From assembly GCA_031771865.1 (NCBI GenBank), contig JASISA010000007.1:1054001-1118000 (forward strand): 64,000 bases of DNA, read 5' to 3'. The notes under the pieces were generated by a model. It had not been told where the DNA came from and ran no database searches. It saw only the letters and a program-made list of their open reading frames with translations. This document shows, piece after piece, positions 1 through 12,354 of this stretch. The position numbers and the translations under genes were made by a program. Positions within the stretch are counted from its first letter, which is position 1. Each line of letters opens with the position of its first letter. The stretch is from Nothophaeocryptopus gaeumannii (lineage: Eukaryota; Ascomycota; Dothideomycetes; Mycosphaerellales; Mycosphaerellaceae).

Positions 1-1226
1 ATCTAGAATGGTAAGCAGCAAATGCATCGACTGGCATCAAGCTTTCGTCAAATCTCCGGCGTCTGCGAAAGCTACCAAAGAATCGTTCGTCAGAAGTTGC
101 TTTGCCTTCTGCAGACTAACCTCGAAACACGACAGCGGCGTCTCCGTGAGCTAAAATGCTGCTGAAGAGTATACTCCTGCTCCACCTGTCATCACTAGAC
201 TTGGCGACAACAACTAGGACAACAGGAACGGCAACATTTTGATGAGGCTTGAGCCGCAGCTGCAAATACGTTGCCCGCCACCTCCTTTTCACTCACACAG
301 GTTTCAGAACTTGTAGCTTTGTACAGAGCATGATGTTGGTGACAAGCGTCCGCCTCGTCAGAACATCGTCAGGAGGTCTAGCAAATCCTTAGCCTTTGAG
401 TTGAGCGCAAAAGGTGATCAAGCTATGAGTACTGCAACAGCACACCCGCCATGCACGCCTGTCCTTATCTTTAGACAAACGGTCAGTCAGACGTCGCAGC
501 ATCGGCAGTGTATTGATCGTTGACGTTGCTTTGCATCATGTACAGAGCACCCGGCCAGTGCCGTGAAGAAACGGCACTCTTAGGTGAACACTCACACGAG
601 ACCACGTTTTCTCTCAACCCCCTGCTTCCAGAGTATGTTCGTCGAGTAAATCCCTATGACAAAAAGCATCCGACGAATGAACAGGAGCAACTCGCGGAAG
701 TACCGGCCGCAATACTGAGAGACATTGCTCGACCTCTACGTTCCATGAGGCCGTCAAAAGAAGCAGGCATAATCAACCTCCATGCCCAGCAAAGAGCAGC
801 ACGGCATATAATGCAACTGAGCTCAAATGACGCCTTGGCCAAGTACAAACACCTTCAAGACACAGTCCTCTCCTCTATTGGTGAAGAAAATGCAGGACCA
901 TGTCTGCCAAGTGCCAGAAACCGCATACTTACACCATCATGGAATGCGCAGCAGAAACAAACAAACAAGCAAACGTGAAGATCTTTCACATCGACATCTT
1001 CGCGAAGCGTACATTTCTTCAGCACTATCCTCTTGCACCAAGAAGACTTGACAATAAGACAAGCTCCAACAAAGCCAGGCACTGATACCACATGTTCACA
1101 TGAACGACTACATACATTCCTCACCAACAAGGTACTAAGTATATAAACTCCTCAATTCATCCCTTCCTTTCTGTCTGTACAAACGCTTTCCTCGCACTAG
1201 CTCGTCCACCTTCCAATACAAATCAC
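1..1226. other. 5' flank without a confident gene
   Basis: No recognised gene is seen. The longest open frame runs from an ATG at 538 to a stop at 978 on the plus strand (146 codons). It encodes a polar protein with no motif I recognise and no signal peptide. It could be the last exon of a gene starting left of the window, or chance. Base composition looks ordinary and no RIP-like decay is apparent. Confidence 0.4.
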
Positions 1227-4200
1227 CTATCCCTCCCAATCAACCCAATCCCTCCCAACAACTCTCCAAACCCTCACCTCTCCACTCTTCAAATCCCCAA
1301 GTCGGAACTTCTCACTCCTGATCTTCTTCTTCTCCCTCCCTTGCTCCCAAGCGCGAATCGCTCTCCGCGTGCCATCCCATTCTTCTACAATAGCGACGTG
1401 CGTAGGCCCGTACTCTTCTTTATACTTGTGCTTCATGGCCCCATGTGCACCTTCGAACTTCGCACTTCGAAGTGTGACAATGTCGCCCGGTCTGATTTCG
1501 TCAAATTGCTGTGTTGAGGCATTGGCGAGGTTGGAATAGACCAGTGATCCGTAAGCTTTAGATCCGACGGGCTGCAAAGCTTTGCCTTGATGTTTAATCA
1601 GCTCGGAGACGAGTGATGTGGGTGAACCGTCGCCAACAGTGCTATCCTTCTTGCTGTGGCCAAGCGAGTTCGCAACTTCGGAGATGTTGCGGCCGAATCG
1701 CTGCCAGTAAGCCTCCAGCTGATCTTGACGGAGCTTGGGTGGAGGTGAACGATGTTGTTGTTCGATATGTACATCTGCTGGATTGGTAGAGTCAAATTGT
1801 ACAGTGATTTTCGTTTGGCTATAGTCCTGGTAGAGTACGTGGATTTCTTTGGAGATAGTCGATCGGCCACCACGCTTGGAAATTGTTGATTCCTCGCACT
1901 CGGAAAGAATATCAATACCATTGCGGCTTTGCAGTGACGGTGGCAAGGGCTGTGATGCTGTCCACCAGGTCGTACTCTCAGCAAGATCCAGGTCATTGGC
2001 TATTTGGCCATTGTCCATGGAAGACCTTGGCGCATCCATTGATCGACGCAGCGTGTTCGTTCTGTGTACGTCGAGTGACTCTCTTGGAGGCGCTCGGGCA
2101 GGCGCGGGAGGCTGAGCAGGTGGTGGGGCAGGTACAGCTCGAGGTGGTGCCTCCATGGACTTTCGTGGAGGCGTGGTTGAGTATAGGTCGTCCGCCGAGC
2201 TCTCCGGCTCCGGCTCTCTGGGAGGCATAGGAGGGGGTATGCCAGGAATGGCAACACCACCTGGCACCGGAGGTGGGGGACCTCGCTGCGAAGAGTCGTA
2301 GCGATATGGGTCATAGTCTTCATCGTCCTCTTCCCGAGGTGCCTCTGGTGCTCGGCGTGTAGTTGGAGGTGGCACAGGCGGAGGAGCTCTTGGCGCATCC
2401 ATAGAAAGCCTTGAGTTTGGCGGCGCCTGAGATGGAGGCGGCGGAGGAACCGCACGAGGGGCAGACGTGTGAGGCGGAGGAGGCGGTGCACTCGCAGGAA
2501 GCTCATCAGCCGTGGTACTATCATCCAGGCTGGCCTCCCGAACGTGCGTTTGACCAGCCTTCAATGCATCCTTATGCTTGGCGCTTGAGGCAATGTCGGT
2601 ATCATAGTCACCTTCGTATTCGCTCTCCCCGCGCTCCTGATTCTGAGTCTGTAAATCAGTACTAGTACGACCAGGCGGCGGAGGTGGAGGTGGTCTGGAC
2701 GACGTCAAGGGGCTACCCGGTACTGGCGGTGGCGGCCGGCTTGCCCTTTTGTCCGATGTGGCAGATTGAGGCTCACTGCCGAAGTATGACATGCGTCTGT
2801 TGTCTGGCGCCATAGCTTGCGCGGATCCAGGCACGGACGGTGCGCCTCCAGTGTTAGTACGGATTGGCAGGGGTCCTGGAGTATCAACGCCACTCGTTTC
2901 AGCCGACGACTTATGTGGGAGCATAGACATCTCGTCATCTGACTCTGAGCCTGGCCCTGGGGATATTGGAGCTGCATGTGGCGGCGGTTGTGGCACAGGT
3001 CGCGTCTCTGGAGGACGTGGAGTCGGCAGGCTGCTGCCGGGGACTGGAGGTGGTGCTCCTCGATCTTGAGATGGACGTGAATCTGCATTGTCTGTTAGCA
3101 GTCGCTCGTGCACTACAGAGTAACAGTAGGGCAGATAAGATATGCTCGCTGGACGCATGCAACCTACTACTGCTGCGCATGCAACTCAGTGGCTCATCTG
3201 CAATGCCATCTGAGGAAGATAGCGATGCAACTCGGATATGATGGCCGAATCGTTGGCACGGCGTCTTGCAGTCGAAGCCTGTCGTGCGCTTTGAGTCAGA
3301 TCTGCGACAGATCTTACCTTTCGGCACCGGTGGTGGAGCGCCGCGCTCTTCAGTCGTGGACCTTCGTGGCGGCGGTAGGGGGTGTTCGTCATCCTCATCG
3401 TCACGATCTCTGGCTGTCGGCGCATCTCTTTCGTAGGCCTGCTGAGTGACATCTGTCTCCGAGCTTTGCACTCGTTGTAAGCCAGGCACAGGAATCATCG
3501 GAACTCGCTGCTGAGGTTGCGGCGGCGACAATGACACTGCTTCTTCGCTTGGCTTCTTGTCTTTGCGCTTCTTGGGAACACCTGCGCCGGGTAACGGCAT
3601 GCCTCCAGGTGGGCCGAACATTCCAGCCATTCCCATACCACCGCTCATCTTGGCCATGCGCTCTCGAAGCTCCATTCGACGGCGCGTCTCATCATCCATG
3701 GAGTCTTCATCATCGCCGGCATCTTCAGTTGTGTCATCTTCATCTCCAACGTCTGGCTCCTTCTTTGGAGGAGCTGCAGCAGATCGTGGTGGTGGAAGTG
3801 GCGCGTGTTTTTCGTCGCTCTCTTCCGGTCCCAGTGTGCCAGTATCATCTTCTGTCGTCTCACCTGCCGCAGATTGATCGGCGTCGTTTCCATCGCTTAC
3901 GAGCTCGTGATCCGGAGCTGCAGGAACAGGCGACAGTGGTTCGGAAGGCTTGCGCTGGGCAGACGGTACACGTGGGCGCTCTCTTGAAACATCCAGAGAC
4001 TGTCTCTCAGCATGATCACCACTGCCTTGTCTCTGTGGCTCGTCGGCCTCCGCCTCGGTGTCCACGGCAAGCGCACGCTCGGAGGACTCAGAAGGCTTCC
4101 GGACTGGAGGCTGCTTCTTCTCCTTCTTGGCTCCGCCGCTGTCGGCTCTCCGCTGGGCTTGCTCAAGCTGTTGCTGCTGCAGCAGTGCAATTCGTTCCTT

Positions 4201-5043
4201 CAGTGTCTGTGGTTTCGGCGCATCTTCATCCTCTTCGCGCTCGCCAGCTGGTGCTTCAGCCGTCAATCCGGCAGCTTCAGCGGCAGCCCGGTCTTCCTCT
4301 TGTCTTCGCTTGATCTCTGGATCTTCGTCTCTTATATAGGGCTTGTAAACAGGTTCAACTTTCGGAGGCGGTACGTATGAGTTTGCCATTGGCGGCGGGG
4401 CTACGAACGGCTTCTTGATGAATGAGGTTCCTTGCGGCTTGCCTCCAGGCACTATTGGTGCGATCGGAGCAGCAGCGGGCTGGTTAAACGCCGCAATGCG
4501 ATCACGGAATGCATTGGTTTTCGCGGCAATAGGCGGAGGGGGTTTCTTCGCGCCTTTTGTTGCTGACTCCGCTGGAGTAGGCTTCGGTACTCCCGGGGGA
4601 CTCTTCTGGCTAGCAGCAGAGGGTGGAGACCTCACCTCGTCCTGTTGGGTAGCGGCGGCTGGAATTTGAACTGGCGGAGGTTGCGGCTTGGACGAAGCGG
4701 GCACCGCAGGCACCTCATCCTCTTCCTCGTCCGCCTCCTCTGGCTGAGCTATAGGTACCGGCGCCGCGGGACCTGGGAGTGACGCTGCAGCTGGTATTGG
4801 CTCTTGTTTCGCTCTTGCTGGCCTCGTAGGGCGAGTCGGCACTTCGGGCTCGTATTTCTCAACAAACTCGCGCGGGAAAATGCCTGCTCTGCTGCTGCCA
4901 TTGGCGTCTGTGTATTTGCCCTCCAGCCAGTTGTCGTCCACTTCTTCCGTGACATCAATGATCTGACCTCCCGCAAAGCCCAAGTCGTCCTCCTCCTTCG
5001 CCTCAAAGTCGTAGAGCGCCTTCACCTTGAATAGCGCCGCCAT
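1227..5043 (-). CDS. BBC1: BBC1/MTI1-like SH3 actin-patch protein
   Basis: Predicted 1193-residue cortical actin-patch protein. In yeast Bbc1/Mti1 binds type I myosins and restrains Arp2/3-driven actin assembly during endocytosis; that role is assigned by family. Residues 1-65 form an SH3 domain (ALYDF start, DDNWLEGKY core, GIFPREFVE end). A long disordered part follows with many PPPVPG and PPPP blocks, a basic coiled stretch (RRRMELRERMAKM) and acidic runs. The last 110 residues match the C-terminal globular domain of fungal Bbc1 homologues (PGDIVTLRSAKFEGAHG, YGPTHVAIVEEWDG, ending VWRVVGRDWVDWEG). Two open frames are joined by an intron at 3083-3317: donor GTAAGA, branch-like CTAAC, acceptor AG. 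An acceptor 9 nt upstream would also keep frame. At 235 nt the intron is long for this genome, so a hidden exon or second intron is possible. It is divergent from RTR1. Confidence 0.85.
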
Positions 5044-5654
5044 TGCCGGTGCGCGCCGTTGACGTCGTCGTCGTCTCGAATGCTGTGGGCTCCAGGCAGC
5101 GGGGTGAAGCGGTGTCTGTCAGAGCGTTGGCTGATGGAGTGTGGTCCTCAGGCACGCTGGCTGTGCTGGAGCTGGATTGACGTATGTCCACGCGGTCTCA
5201 GAGCTGGTAGGCCGAAACTCGACGGAGTCAAGAGCAGCAGTACGTATTCAAAGCAGTGACGATGCTGCCGCAGGGTGGGCGATGAGCTGTCGTCTCTTCC
5301 GAGATTGCCGCGCAAATGCTGCCTCAGTCGCTCGTACACGTACACATGCTGGCCCAAGAACGAGACCCAATGGACAGAGTGCAGGCAGAAACAAAACAAG
5401 CGGCGGGCCAGGTATCCTCAGGTATCGTCGTCGGAGAATGGGCTCTTTGGCTCCGCAGCTAAGAGCCTAGTCACCCATGTTGCGAGGAGGTGAAGCTTGC
5501 CCTGCTTGCGCCGTCGTCATTGCTCGGCTGTGCCCGTCTAGTTCCACGTCTAACTACCCGTCTTTCATTCTGCGCCGTCTCCCGCTTTGACCATCCTCAT
5601 CTCGACCAAGCACCGACTGACTACTCGCCCGTCGGCGACATCGCATAGCGCGGT
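5044..5654. promoter_or_regulatory. Divergent intergenic region BBC1 / RTR1
   Basis: This 611 bp stretch separates the start codons of two divergent genes, so it must hold both promoters. The stretch just upstream of 5655 is pyrimidine-rich, as is common in front of fungal starts. No discrete binding site was identified with confidence, and short open frames here have no protein-like features. Confidence 0.4.
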
Positions 5655-6518
5655 ATGGCGTCCAAGGTCCCAGCCAAGTCCATATTGAAGCAGTCAGCGC
5701 CAAAGAAGAAAGCGTCCGGGCCCACCGATGAGCAGAAGGCGCAGGCGGACAAGGATCGAAAGAATCTGAGCATCGCCCTCCGTCACGCATATCGCATACA
5801 GGCGCAAAGGGATGTCGAGGCGAAGATACTCGATTCTATAACCACCCTCATAGATTTCCCGGCTGGCTCGACCTTCACCAGCAAGGAAGCCATCGCCTTC
5901 GTTCAGCATGTGACGCTGTTCCAGCCATCGGACTTCGATAGCCTGATCGAGGAGCGTCGCATCGACGAGAAGTGCGCCTACGTCCTATGCGGAAATCCAC
6001 CCAGAATTAAGACCATGGGCAAAAGCGCCGAGTGGAAACTAAGGAAGGGTATGGGCGACTGGTGCTCCAACGATTGCGCCAAGAAAGGACTCTTCGTGAA
6101 AGCGCAACTGAGCGAGGTACCAGCCTGGGAGCGTGCGCCTGAGCAGCAGCCTGACATCGAACTTCACGAAGACGACCGGCCACCTGAAGACGACACTGCA
6201 GTACGGCGCGCAAACAGAGCCGCCCGTATTGACACGTGGCGGCGTAAGGTGGCGAGCGAAGAAGAGCTTGCCGCCGAGCGTGGCGAGAAGGCGACCTCGA
6301 TAAGACCAAATCAAGTCATGGCGGACTCGATCATCGAGAAGAAGAGCTTAACGAAGCCGCCTCAAGCTCCCGCCCAGGACCTCCGATATTTCTTGACCGG
6401 AGGCTCTATTGAAGGTTTCGAGCCCAAGCGCATCGGCAAGAATCCTTTTAGCCAGCCGAATGACGATGAGAGTGATGAGGAGCAAGATGAAGACGAAGAA
6501 GAGGACGAGAACGATTGA
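5655..6518 (+). CDS. RTR1: RTR1/RPAP2-type RNA polymerase II CTD phosphatase
   Basis: A 287-residue intronless protein of the RTR1/RPAP2 family, which acts on phosphorylated Ser5 of the RNA polymerase II C-terminal repeat and helps nuclear import of the polymerase. The family zinc-binding motif is visible: C107 and C112 (CAYVLC), then C137 and C141 (WCSNDC), followed by the conserved KKGLFVKAQLSEVPAW segment. The helical region at residues 30-100 matches the family N-terminal part. The C-terminus is very acidic (DESDEEQDEDEEEDEND), typical of fungal members. The length is in the usual range for fungal RTR1. The first ATG is preceded by a pyrimidine-rich leader and follows in-frame stops, so it is the likely start. 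Confidence 0.93.
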   Translation: MASKVPAKSILKQSAPKKKASGPTDEQKAQADKDRKNLSIALRHAYRIQAQRDVEAKILDSITTLIDFPAGSTFTSKEAIAFVQHVTLFQPSDFDSLIEERRIDEKCAYVLCGNPPRIKTMGKSAEWKLRKGMGDWCSNDCAKKGLFVKAQLSEVPAWERAPEQQPDIELHEDDRPPEDDTAVRRANRAARIDTWRRKVASEEELAAERGEKATSIRPNQVMADSIIEKKSLTKPPQAPAQDLRYFLTGGSIEGFEPKRIGKNPFSQPNDDESDEEQDEDEEEDEND

Positions 6519-7452
6519 AGAAATTATTCTGTTACTTTAGGCTCACCTCTATCGCTCGACATTGACGAACCAACGAATGACGCCCTTTAGCCGGCACAAA
6601 AGCGCCTTCGAGCAACGTCTGGCGAAATCTCGACTGCGATCAGCGAGTTAAGGCTCGATTCAAGCAGCTGAAGGCGTCTTCGACACCATTCTTAGCTTTG
6701 AGGCCGCTGCACTGGAGAGCTGAGAGGCGACATTGACAGGTTCATCTCGAACAATGGCCAATGTGCCTATCCTTGTCGGGTGCGCGCTTTGAATAGCGGC
6801 TTGCCAGACTAGCCACCTCTCAAGCGCGTAGGGTAAGGAATAAGCGACAATGCCTTCTCAGACCATCTTTGAAGCACTTGTTGCTCACAACAGATACAGC
6901 CGAGTTTGACATCTGTTTCGGTTACCCTCATATTTTCTTGCAATTTCGAACCACTTTCGACTTCAAACCGAGTGGTTCAATGGACGCATCGAAGAACTCA
7001 CAAGTCCTGATGTGGATCCTGCCTAACTCGGGACAACGGCAATGCCTAACGCTCACAACATGAATACTGCACCGAAGCAGCCGTGGGAACAGCCTATGGA
7101 GGGAGATGATTGGTACAAGAGAGCAGGCATTGCACGAATAATATAGTACTTGCCGGTGTACAAACTCTTCAATCGACAGTCATGCCTTTAAAGGACGTAC
7201 TAACGAGCAACAGTCCTGCTCAAAAGCCATGTGCGAATTCCTGAAAGCATGCTCGTCGTCCTTATTTTTGCTCGCCTCTGGACCTGCAGAGCGCGTCAAA
7301 GTTTCGCCGAGTCCCGAATGATCTGGGCGCCTTCCAGCAGACCTTCTCTCACAACTTTGCTTTGAGCTTGCATCTTTACATCGGCTTCATTACCACCGCG
7401 ATCACCCCAAATCACAACTTACACTGGCGTTATGTGCTAGCCACTAACCAAA
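6519..7452. other. Gene-free spacer after RTR1
   Basis: Moderate-GC sequence with only short open frames (the best, 6869-7063, has no protein-like features). Nothing was recognised. It probably contains the RTR1 3' UTR and the decayed upstream part of the transcription-factor relic that follows. Confidence 0.4.
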
Positions 7453-9484
7453 ATGTCGACCAAAAGACCTCGCTCTACCTCTTCTAGCACTAGTACCTCC
7501 GCTGCTCGCAAAGGTCGAGCCTCGCTGACAAGGCGTTCTAGACCATATTAGGAAAACGCTCAGTAGACGCAGGCCATATCGTACCAAGGGCATCCACACT
7601 GCTCGAACATCATGGCGACCTCAGTCTTGAAAGACTGGTAATTCTCCTTCCATCACTGACACTTCTTTGTCTGGACTATGAGCCATGCCCGACGCTCAGC
7701 ATGAAGCTCGAATAGATAGATCAGAACCATGGCGACAATGGAAAGCTTGCCAAGCCAGCTCAGTCAAGAGTCAGGTCTCATGCAATGAAGACTTATAGAT
7801 CTCGACAGAGAGCACAGCGCAACTCAGGTTTGATACGTGCGATCCTCAAAGCTGCTCCGCTGACACTACTAAAACAGCTTTGACCTCACTCCTGACGCCC
7901 CAATCCTCACTCCCAAGCACTCTTCGAAAGCACATTGGCCCGACTCAAGTACTCAAGATCATTCCGCAGGAAGTCGAAGTCGCTTCCTCAAGCCCGTCTA
8001 CGTCATCCAGCAGTAGCAACTCTGGTCTCTCGACAACACAGGAGCTCGACGTGACAGCGCGACAGACATCAGCCAGAAGCCACACCATTTTGAGACCCAA
8101 GCGTCTTTCATCAGTGCCTAGAAGCCCATCAACGTGGAGCACTTCGCCGTTCTCCTCACCAACCGAGATGGATCAGATGATAGGATTCTGCGGCAATTGT
8201 AAGGGCCGCCCGTACTGCGTGGAATCTTGAACTAAGCGAGCTTCAGATGTCAATTGAGTCCGCCCTTCACTCTCGATACATTATGCCATCGGAATTGTAC
8301 AGAAAGCTTGGGCGGCATCCCCTTGCTCGATGTTACTGGCAGGCTGTTGTTTGGCTGCTTCGGGAGACCTCAATGCCTCCACGCAACCTGCAGAGCTGTA
8401 CAAATCCACAGTCCTACATGAGCTGAGGAAGCGCATGGTCCATCGAGCGACTGCGACATCGAACGAGACGGTAGCTGCTCTAACCTTCGTTAGCTTGTTT
8501 GAGCTCGCTCGAGCTAGCTTGGATGCCAGAACCCACATTTTCGCACTTCGAAGCGCGCTTTTGCAGCGATTCTCTAGCTTGGAAGCAGTGCCAGAATTCT
8601 TCGGAAGGATGTTTGAGACGCTGGATATTATTCAAGCCGTGATGTTCGATGAGCCCCTTCTGGCTGTGCAACTTACTGGCTTGAATGCGTATGGTCTCCA
8701 CGATCTGGTCGTGCATCTGCGAGATGAACAACTGCTCGAGTACCAACATGAATCAAGAAAAATAGGAGGCTACCATGACCATCATGCATTTCAAGACTTG
8801 TTCACTTAGGGGTTTGAAGGAATCGTTGCTGTCTTGTACTGCACAACGGTCGCAGACGCCCTGTTCGAATCTTTCTGGAACAGCCTGGAAGACTTTCGAG
8901 AATTGCGCTGCAAAGACACCCAAACATCGACGATGCTTCACATTGATCGCGCATGCTACCACTCAATGGCCATTCTTTACAATCTGGTCGGAAACGGACG
9001 CCAGTACAGGCACGCGAGCAACGAACGCCATGTCAATGGGCTCCTCGAAGCTTTTAGCGTAGACACAGACGTCGCGTGGCAGGGCTTACCCGTTCTCAAG
9101 CTGATGATTCTGTTGACAGGGCTGGCTGCGTCGCGAAAGCCAGAAGCCAAGAGTTTCTTTAAGAGCCATCTCGCGCGCGCGGTCTATACTACCGGCAAAT
9201 GGCAAGACACTAAAGCTTTCACGCTTCTGTTTCTAGCATTGAGAGACGGGCTACAGAAAACCCTGGAAAGCGTGCTTGCAACTCTTGGTGCCGCCCCATC
9301 ACCATCTTCACCCGTGGGCATGCATGGATACTCAGAGGAGCCGGTGAGCATAACTTCTCGGAGTAATAGCCAGGATTACGCAGACACCTCGATTCCTGAT
9401 GCTGTATCTGTGTTGCTACACTCGGACCACACTTTTCATCAAGTGATCCGCGACGGTGGCTGTTGGCTGACAGAGGCTGCATAG
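7453..9484 (+). pseudogene. Degraded fungal-specific transcription factor (Fungal_trans_2-like)
   Basis: Three open segments lie in one reading frame, 7880-8230, about 8258-8809 and 8834-9484, interrupted by stops at 8228, 8255 and 8807. Translation from about 8320 resembles the ligand-binding-like middle region of fungal Zn2Cys6 factors: a SMLLAGCCLAASG helix, then ELYKSTVLHELRKRM, TVAALTFVSLFELARASLD, HIFALRSALLQRFS and a C-terminal helical part with HIDRACYHSMAILYNL. A short basic Ser/Thr-rich peptide starts at 7453 and stops at 7551, but no Zn2Cys6 cluster was found there, so the DNA-binding end is missing or unrecognisable. An intron with donor GTAAGG near 8199 and acceptor CAG near 8245 would bypass the first stop. 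No good intron bypasses the one at 8807. A pseudogene is favoured, though a complex spliced gene is not excluded. Confidence 0.5.
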
Positions 9485-9532
9485 CTACGAGTCATGCAAA
9501 CTCCATTGCGCCGTTGCTCATGCGACTTATGA

Positions 9533-10948
9533 TCACACAGTGCCATTCGACGAGATGGCGCACAGCTGGCCTGTCTGCAGATCGTACTCCCAGTTATCAT
9601 TTCCCACACCACTAAGGACGAAAATGCTATCATTAGGATCGTGTCTGGCCTTCACCTGACTCAAAACGTCGTACGAGCCGTCAGAGAGATCCTTCTGCCA
9701 GTGCGAGTTGTATGGATTGGCCTCATACATATATGCGCCCATGGACGGAGCCCATTCACAGAATACAACCCTTTCGGCGTTCTTCTGAAGACTTATCTTG
9801 GGGCTTGTTTCCTCGTCCACGCTTCCCGAGTCGCCACCGACGAGGAATGGAGATATGCAGTCATTGCGCCGGCGACTCCAGCATCCATCAGATCCGGAAG
9901 TGCCCTGGAGAGGATGGTTGCTGCGTCCCAGGACGAGTTTACACCTGCTTCGGAAGCAGAATAGATTGCCAGGGTACCCCTAGCGACTCGTTCTGATGCT
10001 GGAAAGTGTCGGATAATTGACTCAGTTACGAATCCATACTGCCCTCCTCCGCCACCTCGAATGGCGAAGTAGAGATCCTGGTTCTGCTCAGAGTTTGCAA
10101 CCAAGACCTCACCTCCCGCGGTCACGATCAGTGCTTGAAGGACCTGCTGAGCTCCGAGTCCATACGTGCTTGCAATAAGACCGTGGCCGCCTCCTTGGAT
10201 GTAGCCGCCAGGGCCGACACTGCCATCCTGGCCTGTCGTCACGATGCTTCCTTGGCTAAGAGCAAAATCCAAGACATCAGACCAACCTAGTCCGCTTCCG
10301 ATGACGAAGACAACTTCTGTACGACTCAATCCAGGCACTTTCGAAGCTGTCTCGCGACGCAGTTGCCGGAAGTGGCAAGTCCAGATGGAGAGCGCGTATG
10401 CCTCGCTGGGTCTACGAGATTATCAGCGATCACCATATGAAAAGTTCGCAGGGCAAGATTTGGCATGCCATCCATTAAGATCATGATCAGTACCCTTCAC
10501 CACGATCCGAACATTCCTCTCAGAAGCCCACTTCATAGCCGTAGCCACCTGCTCCGGTGTTGTCGCACTTACGATATACTTCTGGAAAGTTCACCAAGCC
10601 TACACCCCCTCGCATGGATATACCCATCGACCTTGGTCGGTAGACAAGATTTGTTTGCGAAGATCTGGCGTCGATCGACTCTGGGAGTGGGGCGTGGAAG
10701 ACTCCAGAAGACCATTGCAAATTGCTGGTGTTGCAGGGAATGGTTGAGTTGAATGGGTTTCCTGGCCAGCATGAGTACGCGACTGGTACTGTGGACAAAA
10801 GACGACCGTCGATGGAGGTGTTTAATGCCGACCAGGAGGACTGAGACAGCCAAGATAGGTCATGAGGTGTTGTTTTGCAGAGGCATTTGGCAGAGACTGG
10901 CGTGGGAGCCAAAAGAAGGCTGGTGAAGAAGAGGGACTGTGGTTGCAT
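9533..10948 (-). pseudogene. Broken berberine-bridge-type FAD-linked oxidase
   Basis: Relic of a secreted FAD-dependent oxidase (PCMH/BBE family, about 580 residues when whole). The start encodes a signal peptide (MQPQSLFFTSLLLAPTPVSA) followed by the usual SWSALNTSIDGRL segment. Later pieces show the FAD-binding core: KGTDHDLNG, SEAYALSIWT, then VGPGGYIQGGGHGLIASTYGLG and FAIRGGGGGQYGFVTE. The BBE C-terminal domain ends in YMYEANPYNSHWQ, VLSGVGNDNWEYD and GQLC. These lie in different frames: one shift near 10560-10590, one near 9815-9830, and an apparent lost splice donor after DLNG near 10475. With three independent breaks this is best read as a pseudogene. Single-base sequencing errors could explain one of them but not easily all. 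Confidence 0.7.
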
Positions 10949-11584
10949 TGTGCCAAAACGAACGTCGAGGAAGACAGAAGATGGCCTACTGCAGGACGAC
11001 GAATTGCAATCGCTGCTCCTTATGTTCTCACGGATGAGGCACGTTCATGAAGCGCTTCTTGCCTGTTAGGGCAAAATGCGAGTACGCCTCGGATTCAAAG
11101 TGTTCGGGTCGACAACATCAGGGAATAAAAACATTCTCTGTCACCTGCATCTGCGCTGCTATTACATTACGACCCCGTCGCGTTTTCGTCGGTACAGAAA
11201 TGGACATCGTACAGTCTGAGGGCACTTTGGCAGGAGTATGGAGGTGTTCAAGCGCGGATTTCATGAATTGTTGCCAGCACCAACTCCAATACACCGACAG
11301 GAAACAGACCAAGAGGGTCAACGCGATCTGTCTTTTCCATTTGAAAATTTTCGCTGCAAGTTAATTCTGAGGCTACACGCAAATGGCTGCCATCGGCTTG
11401 CATTAAAACATGCACGGTCCACATGAACATTGAGACCGCAAACACACTGATCGTCTCGTCTTGCGAAAACAAGAACATCTACTTTCAACCGTCGACATTG
11501 ATCAGTCTGCACTATCTGATGCATCAGATTATGCACGAGCCGATCACAACAAAAGACTAGGCAACGAAAGCTAAGTACACAGCG
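10949..11584. other. Intergenic spacer between two relic genes
   Basis: No protein-like open frame was seen on either strand. The minus-strand frame at 11318-11758 is a low-complexity-like shadow with no recognisable motif. It presumably held the divergent promoters of the oxidase and the metalloprotease relics. Confidence 0.35.
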
Positions 11585-12354
11585 ATGGCGCTGCTGCCTG
11601 CGCTCGTTATTCTTCTTGTTCTCTCTCTCAACGAGCCAACTAAGACATGCCTGTAGCATGAACCACTTCTCCTTTTCGTCCAACACCACCCTTTCAAAAA
11701 GATGGAACAGCGTCCGACCATGGGAGAGCGACAGAGTCCCAAACCCATGGCCCGTCACAACCCCAGACGGAAAACAAATGATCCCCTACTGCTACGAGAA
11801 CCGAGCCGCCTACGACAACCTGCACACTATCTTCGAAGCACCTGTCTAAATCTGGCAACCCGCATTCGTAGTCTCAAACTTGGCGAGACAATTCCAGAAT
11901 GAACCTGAGGAGATCACGCTTTGTGATGAAGACGATATTTTGAGATGAAATTCAATATATTCGATATTACGGATGGAGAAGAAGAAGGGGTATGATCCGG
12001 ATAAGAAGGATAAAGATGGCAAGGATTTGCCTAAGGTTTCATCGAAGGGATGCGGGGAGTCATCAGAGCAGTGATATATTTTACTATGTTTCGAGCCATA
12101 AGGATTTTGGCCTTACTTCAAGACGACGCTGACATTTTGGTAGGATGGTACATGAGCTTGGACATGTATTCGGTATGCTTGTACAAGTTCTGTAAGCATC
12201 AAGGCTGTTGAAGGCTGATAGGGATGTAGATCTCGAGCATGAGCATCAGAGATCAGATGCTGCGAATCAACTCAACCCAATCATCATGGGCCTATTGTTG
12301 ATCAAATTGACAGGAAATTGCAACTATCTAGTGAATGTTGCAATTAATCATTGA
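11585..12354 (+). pseudogene. Relic of a secreted zinc metalloprotease (HExxH)
   Basis: The decayed gene opens at 11585 with a hydrophobic leader (MALLPALVILLVLSL). Another frame then gives RWNSVRPWESDRVPNPWPV, GKQMIPYCYENRAAYDNL and, after an in-frame TAA at about 11847, IWQPAFVVSNLARQFQ, the usual pre-protease layout of fungal astacin-like zincins. The zinc site survives: HELGHVF at 12151-12171, then an intron at 12173-12229 (GTATGC to TAG) whose removal yields HELGHVFDLEHEHQRSD, the extended HExxHxxxxxH motif with a downstream EHQR. Several stops lie between 11945 and 12150. Region 12060-12140 reads only in broken pieces. It is too damaged to make a full enzyme. Confidence 0.7.
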
